Of a DNA stretch of 5,439 nucleotides, positions 1 to 4,891 are shown one piece after another. Both the position numbers and the translations under genes were made by a program. Source of the DNA: Chloroflexota bacterium (GTDB lineage: Bacteria; Chloroflexota; Limnocylindria; P2-11E); contig JACDAF010000267.1 of NCBI GenBank assembly GCA_013695575.1, positions 1 through 5,439 of the forward strand, written 5' to 3'. The number at the start of each line of letters is the position of its first letter. Within the stretch, counting starts at the first letter, position 1. The notes below the pieces were generated by a model. It was given only the letters and a program-made list of their open reading frames with translations, made no database searches and was not told the origin of the DNA.

Positions 1-126
1 TCCGGCGCGCGTCTCGCGGGTACGCTGCTCCGCGAGCTGGAGCGGCGCGGCGGGCGGCATGGCATCGCGACGATGTGCATCGGGGTGGGGCAGGGGCTGG
101 CGACGCTGTTCGAGCGCGAGCCCTAG
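1..126 (+). CDS. Thiolase (acetyl-CoA acetyltransferase family), C-terminal 41 residues only
   Basis: Frame 1 is open from the first base to TAG at 124-126. The fragment begins with SGAR, the tail of the HPxGxSGAR block that carries the thiolase catalytic histidine; the histidine lies outside the window. It continues with GGRHGIATMCIGVGQG, the C-terminal active-site block. The cysteine at fragment residue 26 (bases 76-78) corresponds to the family's second catalytic cysteine, which acts as acid/base in acyl transfer between CoA thioesters. The usual third residue of CxGGGxG-type motifs is Val here, as seen in some homologues. The family can cleave 3-ketoacyl-CoA (beta-oxidation) or condense two acyl-CoAs, and a 41-residue tail cannot separate these roles. 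The gene converges on a small - strand gene and overlaps it by 4 nt, leaving no room for a dedicated terminator. The family assignment is firm; the exact substrate is unknown. Confidence 0.9.
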   Translation, partial: SGARLAGTLLRELERRGGRHGIATMCIGVGQGLATLFEREP

Positions 127-305
127 CGGCGGTCCCGCGCCGCGCGCTCCGACGCCGACGGCAGCCGGCCGGCCTCCTGGAGCGCGTGCCGGACGATCCA
201 CTCGAACTGGCCGTTCGCGCTGCGAAGCTCGTCGGCCGCCCAGCGCTGCAGCGCTTCAAGGAGCGCTTCGTCGAGACGCACGAGGAACGCCTTCTTGTCG
301 GCTAT
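123..305 (-). CDS. Small ribbon-helix-helix (Arc/HicB-antitoxin-like) DNA-binding protein
   Basis: The - strand frame from 305 to TAG at 125-123 encodes 60 residues. An N-terminal beta-strand with alternating residues (KKAFLVRLD, residues 4-12) precedes helix 1 (EALLEALQRWAADEL, 13-27) and helix 2 (NGQFEWIVRHALQEAGR, 31-47). This is the ribbon-helix-helix layout of Arc/MetJ-type repressors: the strand of a dimer inserts into the major groove and the helices form the dimer core. A charged tail ends in RDRR. No ATG, GTG or TTG lies in frame ahead of the strand. The best placed start is ATA at 305-303, inside an ATAG overlap with the SPFH stop; a CTG at 356-354 is the alternative. Translation is probably coupled to SPFH. 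From family memory, SPFH genes are often followed by such a gene. It could repress its own promoter, but that is inference. A damaged start (ATG to ATA) would make it a decaying gene. Confidence 0.72.
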   Translation of the reverse strand: MADKKAFLVRLDEALLEALQRWAADELRSANGQFEWIVRHALQEAGRLPSASERAARDRR

Positions 306-742
306 TGGTACAGCGTCCCGGTGTTCACCACCGGCTGCGTGTGGGTGTCGCTGCAGAGCACGACCATGAGGTTGCTGACCATCGCGGCTTTGCGCTCCTC
401 GTCGAGATCGATGACGCCCTTCTTCGACAGCTCCGCGAGCGCGAGCTCGACCATCCCGACCGCACCCTCGACGATGCGAGTACGCGCCGCGACGACCGCG
501 CCGCTCCCGATGTAGCTGCCGAAGAGCTGAACGACCTTCGCCTCGTTCGGATTCACGATGAAGAGGCCGGCGAGCCCGAACCCCGCCACCAGAAACACGA
601 CAACGCTCGCGAGGATCGGCGACACGCCAAGGTCCTGCGCGATGGAGTAGGCGAAGCCCCAGCAGCTCGCCAGGAGCACGACGCTGAACAGGATGGCGGG
701 CGGCCAGCCGGGACGTACACCGGCAGCCTTCTCACGGATCAT
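302..742 (-). CDS. SPFH/band-7 family membrane protein lacking the core SPFH domain (internal in-frame deletion)
   Basis: 146 residues start at ATG 742-740, with AGGGGAGG 7 nt upstream. Residues 15-34 and 43-62 are hydrophobic and read as two membrane spans. FIVNPNEAKVVQLFGSYIG (61-79) is the typical entry into the SPFH domain of prohibitin/stomatin-like bacterial proteins. At about residue 80 the sequence jumps to AVVAARTRIVEGAVGMVE (82-99) and DEERKAAMVSNLMVVLC (114-130), ending QPVVNTGTLYQ. In the family members I remember, these blocks form the extreme C-terminus and are separated from the entry motif by roughly 200 residues of SPFH fold and coiled coil. The frame is preserved and there is no internal stop. 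Full-length relatives organise membrane microdomains and assemble into rings or cages; this form lacks most of the oligomerising part, so function is doubtful. It may be a mini-protein, a pseudogene in progress, or an assembly collapse. It is co-directional with the ribbon-helix-helix gene downstream. Confidence 0.82.
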   Translation of the reverse strand: MIREKAAGVRPGWPPAILFSVVLLASCWGFAYSIAQDLGVSPILASVVVFLVAGFGLAGLFIVNPNEAKVVQLFGSYIGSGAVVAARTRIVEGAVGMVELALAELSKKGVIDLDEERKAAMVSNLMVVLCSDTHTQPVVNTGTLYQ

Positions 743-749
743 CGATCGA

Positions 750-757
750 CCTCCCCT
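750..757 (-). promoter_or_regulatory. Strong Shine-Dalgarno site of the SPFH gene
   Basis: On the - strand AGGGGAGG (757 to 750) lies 7 nt before ATG at 742-740. This fixes the SPFH start and indicates that the shortened gene still has intact translation signals. Confidence 0.7.
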
Positions 758-788
758 GCGTCCTCTATCACGGGCGCCTCCGAAGGAT

Positions 789-816
789 GGTATATCACGT
801 CCATATCAATCTGCAA
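789..816 (-). promoter_or_regulatory. Candidate sigma70-type promoter with extended -10 for the SPFH / ribbon-helix-helix unit
   Basis: Reading the - strand, TTGCAG (816-811; 4 of 6 match to TTGACA) is followed after 16 nt by TATACC (794-789; 4 of 6 match to TATAAT). A TG at 797-796 gives the extended -10 form TGnTATA. It sits in an A+T-rich island inside G+C-rich DNA and predicts a leader of about 40 nt before ATG 742. The placement is good, but the call rests on sequence match alone. Confidence 0.45.
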
Positions 817-819
817 TCA
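794..819. repeat. Three ATCA motifs at exact 11-nt spacing, possible operator
   Basis: On the + strand ATCA occurs at 794-797, 805-808 and 816-819, each step being 11 nt, about one helical turn. The first two copies are longer (ATATCA at 792-797 and 803-808). The array covers the spacer, the -10 and the edge of the -35 of the candidate SPFH promoter, where a repressor would act. Arc-type ribbon-helix-helix dimers bind subsites about 11 bp apart, so the small protein encoded at 305-123 is a possible ligand; this is inference. With such a short motif, chance in a locally A+T-rich tract is a real alternative. Confidence 0.3.
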
Positions 820-883
820 TTCACCGGGTATTGGTAGCAGCGTGCGCCGCACCAAATGGCGAGCCTCGGCTGGGAGGACGTTG

Positions 884-893
884 CCCGGCCGGG
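884..893. repeat. Perfect 10-bp palindrome upstream of the transporter operon
   Basis: CCCGGCCGGG at 884-893 is a perfect inverted repeat in the leader or promoter region of the solute-binding protein gene, 50 nt before its start. Weak -35/-10-like hexamers (TTGCCC at 881-886 and TAGGCT at 904-909, 17 nt apart) flank and overlap it, so it could be an operator. In G+C-rich DNA such short palindromes are also common by chance. Confidence 0.2.
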
Positions 894-931
894 ACGCCGG
901 ACCTAGGCTGACGAGATTCGCGAACGCGCGC

Positions 932-937
932 GGAGGG
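932..937 (+). promoter_or_regulatory. Shine-Dalgarno site deciding the solute-binding protein start
   Basis: GGAGGG at 932-937 is 6 nt before ATG 944-946. The competing ATG at 939-941 is in another frame and too close to the site. The signal peptide begins shortly after 944, supporting that start over any upstream codon in the long open frame. Confidence 0.65.
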
Positions 938-943
938 AATGGG

Positions 944-2233
944 ATGGGCGAACAGCGAGGCGAGCTTCCCAGGCGGGGCTACACCTACCGGCTCAGCAGG
1001 CGCCAGCTCCTCGTCGCCGGCTCCGCCGCGGCGCTCGCGGCGTGCGCTCCAGGCACCGGGACCGCGCCGAATGCCCAGACGACGGCCGGAGCGACCGCGG
1101 CGACCACCGGCAAGCCCCTGAAGGTCGGTCAGCTCCTCCCCTTCACCAAGGTCTACGCCGAGCTCGGCGCCTCGATGAAGCGCGCGAGCGACCTGTACGT
1201 GAAGACCGCCGGTGGGCGGCTCTCGAACCGCCCGGTGACGTTCATCTACGAGGACGACGCGAACGACACCCCGACGGCGCTCCAGAAGACGCAGAAGTTC
1301 ATCGACCAGGATCAGGTCGACCTCATGATGGGCGTCGTTCCGACGCCGCAGGCGTATGGCATCCGCAATGTCGTGGATGCGGCGAAGATGATCACGATCA
1401 TCACGAACGCCGGCGGGAACTTCTTCAGCCGCCAGGTGCCGAACTGCACGCCCGCCTGCTTCAGCAAGTACACCTTCCGCTCGTCGTTCTCCAGCTACCA
1501 GATCAGCTATCCGATCGGCGAGTACGTCTCAGGCAAGGGAACCAAGGAGTTCTTCCTCTGTTATTCGAACTACGGCTTCGGTACCGAATCCGCGGCGGAC
1601 TTCAAGGCCGGCCTCGCGAAGAACGGCGGGACGACGACCGGCACGCCCGTCGCGCCGCCTCTCGGCAACGCCGACTTCCTGCCCTTCGTCACGCAGATCA
1701 AGGCGCAGCCGACGAAGAACGTGTATTCCTTCTTCTCCGGGTCCGACGCGATCGGCTACATCCGCGCGTGGAATCAGCTCGGGATGAACGCGGCCGGCTA
1801 CAAGATGTACGGTGCGGGCTTTCTCACCGAGCAGGACGTCCTGAAGGAGGTGAAGGAGCTCGCGAATGGCGCGATCACCTCGCTGTTCTGGGGTGTCGAG
1901 CTCGACAACGCTGAGAACAGGACCTTTGTCGACAGCTACAAGAAGGAGTACAACAACCTCCTGCCCGACGTCTTCGCGGTGCAGGCCTGGGACGGCATGA
2001 AGGCGGTCGACGAGGCGCTCAAGGCCACCGGCGGCGACTCCTCCGACAAGGACCGCTTCATCCGCGCGCTCGAGGACGTGAAGTTCAGGAGCCCGCGCGG
2101 GGACTTCGCCTTTGACAAGGCGACACACAACCCGGTCCAGGACGTCTACATCCGCGAGGTGCGAACGACTGGCGGGCAGACGGTGAACGTGATCATCGAC
2201 AAGGTCGCGAAGGTGACGGACCCAGGGAAGTAA
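944..2233 (+). CDS. HAAT/LIV-type ABC importer solute-binding protein, Tat-type lipoprotein
   Basis: 429 residues. The N-terminus has a twin-arginine motif (LSRRQLL, 17-23), a short hydrophobic stretch (22-32) and a lipobox LAAC with the lipid-accepting cysteine at 34. This predicts Tat export, lipidation and anchoring on the outer face of the cytoplasmic membrane. A flexible Ala/Thr/Gly linker (35-57) leads to a periplasmic-binding-protein type I domain (Peripla_BP_6 class), from LKVGQLLPFTKVYAELG (59-75) through VDLMMGVVPTPQAYG (125-139) to a C-terminal SPRGDFAFDKATHNPVQDVYIREV block (383-406). Cys168 and Cys172 (CTPAC) could form a disulfide; Cys206 is also present. The frame is open far upstream, but that part is antisense to the SPFH gene; RBS and signal peptide place the start at 944. 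The gene leads an operon with two permeases and two ATPases. The ligand is not deducible: amino acids, amides and aromatic acids are all bound within this family. Confidence 0.93.
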   Translation: MGEQRGELPRRGYTYRLSRRQLLVAGSAAALAACAPGTGTAPNAQTTAGATAATTGKPLKVGQLLPFTKVYAELGASMKRASDLYVKTAGGRLSNRPVTFIYEDDANDTPTALQKTQKFIDQDQVDLMMGVVPTPQAYGIRNVVDAAKMITIITNAGGNFFSRQVPNCTPACFSKYTFRSSFSSYQISYPIGEYVSGKGTKEFFLCYSNYGFGTESAADFKAGLAKNGGTTTGTPVAPPLGNADFLPFVTQIKAQPTKNVYSFFSGSDAIGYIRAWNQLGMNAAGYKMYGAGFLTEQDVLKEVKELANGAITSLFWGVELDNAENRTFVDSYKKEYNNLLPDVFAVQAWDGMKAVDEALKATGGDSSDKDRFIRALEDVKFRSPRGDFAFDKATHNPVQDVYIREVRTTGGQTVNVIIDKVAKVTDPGK

Positions 2234-2247
2234 CGCATCGTTAGACC

Positions 2248-3120
2248 ATGAGCCCCGAGCTGATCTTCCAGCAGGCGCTGAACGGCCTCTCGTTCGGCGC
2301 CTTGCTCTTCATCTTGGCTGCGGGCCTCTCGCTCGTGTTCGGGATGATGGACGTCGTCAACCTCGCGCACGGCGCTTTTTACATGCTCGGTGCCTACATA
2401 GGCCTCACCGTCGTGCAGCAGACGGGCTCGTTCTGGGTCGCACTCGTCCTGTCGCCGCTCGCGCTCGGGATCGTCGGCCTGCTCATCGAGCCGCTGCTGC
2501 TGCGGCGGCTCCGCGGGCACCATCTCGAGCAGGTACTGCTCACCATCGGCGTTTCGCTCGTGGTCGTCGATCTCATCGGGCTCACCTGGGGCCGCGAGGT
2601 CCGTTCGCTCGCGTTCCCGCCTCCCTTCGACGGGTCCGTCACGCTTCTCGGGAACGCGTACCCGACGTACCGGCTGTTCGTCATCGGCTTCGGTGCGCTG
2701 CTCGCCGCCGCCATCGCGCTCGTCTACCGGCGCACGCGCCTCGGCATGCTGATCCGCGCGGGCGTCGGCGACGCCGAGATGCTCGGAGCGCTCGGCGTTG
2801 ATACGGACCGGCTCTTCGCCATGACGTTCGCCGTCGGATCGGCGCTTGCCGGCCTCGCGGGCGTCGTGGCCGCACCCGTGTTCGGCATGCAGCCGGGGAT
2901 GGACGTCGACGGGCTCATCTACTCGCTCATCGTCGTGGTGGTCGGCGGCCTCGGAACGCTGGGGGGCGCCGTGGCGGGAAGCGCGCTCGTCGGTCCCGCG
3001 GACACGTTCGGCAAGGTGCTGTTCCAGGAATTCGCCCTCGCGCTGATCTTCGCGATCATGGCGCTCGTCCTGCTCTTCAAGCCGACCGGACTCCTCGGCC
3101 GAGTCCGCGTCGGCCGTTAG
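2248..3120 (+). CDS. livH: Branched-chain amino acid-type ABC transporter permease LivH
   Basis: 290 residues, the usual LivH length, mostly hydrophobic with about eight spans. The N-terminal signature GLSLVFGMMDVVNLAHGAFY (26-45) is diagnostic of LivH permeases. The cytoplasmic coupling loop is recognisable at RTRLGMLIRAGVGDAEMLGA (162-181), followed by LGVDTDRLFAMTFAVGSALAG; this loop docks onto the ATPases. VVVVGGLGTLGGAVAG (229-244) and the terminal LLFKPTGLLGR (275-285) complete the family pattern. It forms half of the membrane channel with LivM. ATG at 2248 lies 14 nt after the stop of the binding-protein gene and has no clear Shine-Dalgarno (AGGGA at 2224-2228 is too distant), so expression probably depends on coupling. 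The stop TAG is at 3118-3120. Confidence 0.95.
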   Translation: MSPELIFQQALNGLSFGALLFILAAGLSLVFGMMDVVNLAHGAFYMLGAYIGLTVVQQTGSFWVALVLSPLALGIVGLLIEPLLLRRLRGHHLEQVLLTIGVSLVVVDLIGLTWGREVRSLAFPPPFDGSVTLLGNAYPTYRLFVIGFGALLAAAIALVYRRTRLGMLIRAGVGDAEMLGALGVDTDRLFAMTFAVGSALAGLAGVVAAPVFGMQPGMDVDGLIYSLIVVVVGGLGTLGGAVAGSALVGPADTFGKVLFQEFALALIFAIMALVLLFKPTGLLGRVRVGR

Positions 3121-3151
3121 TGCCACGCCGCGACAGCGGGGCCCCATTGGC

Positions 3152-3156
3152 GAGGA
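3152..3156 (+). promoter_or_regulatory. Shine-Dalgarno site favouring the internal GTG start of livM
   Basis: GAGGA at 3152-3156 is 5 nt before GTG 3162-3164. The alternative GTG at 3120-3122, overlapping the livH stop by one base (TAGTG), has no Shine-Dalgarno in front of it. Confidence 0.5.
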
Positions 3157-3161
3157 ATACC

Positions 3162-4118
3162 GTGAGGCGGGTCGGCAGCTGGGCCGCCGTGGCCGCCGTC
3201 GCAGCGGCGCTGGTCAGCTTCCCCTACTGGACCGCGGCGTGGGAGTCGTCCCGGTACGCGACGACCGTGCTCCGGGACATGCTTGTGTTCGCGACGTTCG
3301 CGCTCTCGCTCAACCTCCTCGTGGGGTACGCGGGGATGCCCTCGCTTGGCCACGCGGCGTACTTCGGCGCCGGTGCGTACGCGGCCGGGATCGCCGGGCA
3401 GCGGCTCGCGACCGATCAGCTGCACGTCACCATGGGGGCGGCGGTGCTCGTCGCAGGCGTGCTCGCACTCCTGATCGGGGCGCTCGTCGTCCGCTCGTCG
3501 GGCATCTTCTTCCTCATGCTCACGCTCGCCTTCGCGCAGATGGTCTTCGCCATCGCGTTCCAGTGGACCGAGGTGACGGGCGGGTCCAATGGATTCCCCG
3601 GTGTGCGCCGCCCGTCCATCGGCGAGCTCGACCTTTCCGCACCCGACCGCGTGTTCATGCTGGTGGCCACCGTCTTCTTGCTCGTGACCTGGCTCCTGTG
3701 GCGGATCTCGCGCTCGACATACGGACGCGCGCTCATCGGCGTCCGCGAGAACGAGCGGCGCATGCGCGCCCTCGGGTACGACACGACCCGGCTGCGGCTC
3801 TCCGCGTTCGTGCTCGCGGGCGCGCTCGCGGGAGTCGCCGGGGCGCTCGCGGCGTACTCCGCGCGCTTCGTGTCGCCAAGCGACGCGGGCATCGGCACCT
3901 CGGTGACCGCGTTCGTGATGGTCCTCATCGGGGGCGCGGGTACGCTGCTCGGGCCGATCCTGGGCGCGGGGATCGTCCTGTACATCGAGCGCGTGCTCTC
4001 GTCATCGATCCCATATGCGCAGACGGTCCTGGGACTGCTCTTCATCGGCTTCGTGCTGCTTGCTCGTCAGGGCATCATCGGCCTGGCGCGCCGCGCCCTC
4101 GCGCTGGCGACGCGGTGA
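3162..4118 (+). CDS. livM: Branched-chain amino acid-type ABC transporter permease LivM
   Basis: 318 residues from GTG 3162. Starting at GTG 3120 would add 14 polar residues and give 332. The shorter form begins MRRVGSW directly before the first membrane span, as is usual for LivM, and has the better ribosome site. Family marks, numbered from 3162, are LSLNLLVGYAGMPSLGHAAY (48-67), SGIFFLMLTLAFAQM (113-127), TGGSNGFPGV (139-148), the coupling loop GRALIGVRENERRMRALGYD (188-207) followed by LSAFVLAGALAGVAGAL (213-229), and VLIGGAGTLLGPILGAG (254-270). It pairs with LivH as the second channel subunit and contacts the ATPases through the coupling loop. Its TGA overlaps the livG start in GTGA. 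It is complete, with no sign of damage. Confidence 0.93.
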   Translation: MRRVGSWAAVAAVAAALVSFPYWTAAWESSRYATTVLRDMLVFATFALSLNLLVGYAGMPSLGHAAYFGAGAYAAGIAGQRLATDQLHVTMGAAVLVAGVLALLIGALVVRSSGIFFLMLTLAFAQMVFAIAFQWTEVTGGSNGFPGVRRPSIGELDLSAPDRVFMLVATVFLLVTWLLWRISRSTYGRALIGVRENERRMRALGYDTTRLRLSAFVLAGALAGVAGALAAYSARFVSPSDAGIGTSVTAFVMVLIGGAGTLLGPILGAGIVLYIERVLSSSIPYAQTVLGLLFIGFVLLARQGIIGLARRALALATR

Positions 4119-4891
4119 GGTCGGCGGCCCCTGTGGGCGGATCGAGCGGCGGCGCCGCGCTCGAGGTGCGCGACCTGCGCCGCGAGTTCGGCGGCATCAA
4201 GGCGCTCGACGGCGTGACCTTCGCGGTCGGCCCCGGCGAGCGCCGCGGCGTGATCGGACCGAACGGCGCCGGCAAGACCACGCTCTTCAACGTCCTCACC
4301 GGGGAGGTGCGGCCGACCGGCGGCTCGGTGAGGCTCCGTGGCGAGGACGTCACCGGCAGGCCCACCTGGCAGCTCGCGCGCCGTGGCCTCGCGCGGATGT
4401 ACCAGCGGAACGAGCTCTTCGAGCCGCTCGAGACGCGAGCGAACGTTGCGCTCGCCATCGGTGCGCGGCGCGGACCGTACCGACCGCTCACCGCCGCTCC
4501 GGCGGTCGAGCTCGAGGCCGCGGATCTGCTGCTCGGCCAGGTCGGCCTCGCCGGGCGGGAGCGCACGCCCGCACGGTCGCTCTCGCATGGCGAGCGGCGG
4601 CAGCTCGAGCTCGCGGTCGCGCTCGCCGCGTCGCCACAGGTCCTGTTGCTCGACGAGCCCACCGCCGGCATGTCGCCGGCCGAGACGGCGCGCATCGCCG
4701 ACCTCATCGCGTCCCTCGATCGCACGCTCACGATCCTCATCGTCGAGCACGACGTGGACGTGGTGTTCCGGCTCGCCGACCGCATCAGCGTGCTGCACGA
4801 GGGACGGGTCATCGCGGACGGTACGGCGGAGGAGATCCGCGGCGACGTGCGCGTCAACGAGGTCTATCTCGGCAAGGCCGTACGGGCGTGA
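4115..4891 (+). CDS. livG: Branched-chain amino acid-type ABC transporter ATPase LivG
   Basis: 258 residues from GTG 4115, which overlaps the livM stop by 4 nt (GTGA). The first 15 residues are Gly/Ser/Ala-rich and the ABC domain starts at LEVRDLRREFGGIKALDGV (16-34), so a slightly later GTG (4133) is possible. ATPase motifs are all present: Walker A GPNGAGKT (48-55), Q-loop glutamine 97, signature LSHGE (156-160), Walker B VLLLDEP (176-182), and switch histidine 212 in VEHDVDVVF. The C-terminal block ISVLHEGRVIADGTAEEIRG (224-243) and VNEVYLG (248-254) is typical of LivG rather than LivF. The Q-loop context is RMYQRNELF where RTFQ is more usual, which may affect the interface with the permease. 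It hydrolyses ATP as a heterodimer with LivF on the cytoplasmic face. The stop at 4889-4891 overlaps the next start. Confidence 0.95.
   Translation: MRSAAPVGGSSGGAALEVRDLRREFGGIKALDGVTFAVGPGERRGVIGPNGAGKTTLFNVLTGEVRPTGGSVRLRGEDVTGRPTWQLARRGLARMYQRNELFEPLETRANVALAIGARRGPYRPLTAAPAVELEAADLLLGQVGLAGRERTPARSLSHGERRQLELAVALAASPQVLLLDEPTAGMSPAETARIADLIASLDRTLTILIVEHDVDVVFRLADRISVLHEGRVIADGTAEEIRGDVRVNEVYLGKAVRA

Noticed and set aside
15..30. 16-nt exact match between bases 15-30 and 3935-3950
   Set aside because: Both copies encode the same short AGTLL peptide in unrelated genes using preferred codons. No longer homology surrounds them, so it is coincidence.
742..749. TCGATCGA palindrome at the SPFH start codon
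   Set aside because: An 8-nt palindrome has high chance frequency, with no second copy or regulatory context to support it as a site.
59..943. In-frame upstream extension of the binding-protein reading frame, which stays open back to base 59
   Set aside because: It is antisense to the recognisable SPFH and ribbon-helix-helix genes, has arginine/proline-rich low-quality composition, and would bury the Tat signal peptide internally. GGAGGG before ATG 944 gives a natural start.
2146..3147. Long - strand open frame opposite livH
   Set aside because: The product is dominated by Arg, Glu, Asp and Gln with no domain, as expected from the complement of a G+C-rich hydrophobic gene. livH on the + strand is certain.
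3239..4114. Upstream extension of the livG frame through livM
   Set aside because: The product in this part is Arg/Ala/His-rich out-of-frame livM. The ABC domain begins only after GTG 4115.
4067..4857. Two overlapping - strand open frames opposite livG
   Set aside because: Both are composition shadows of the ATPase gene, with no recognisable motif and no ribosome site in context.
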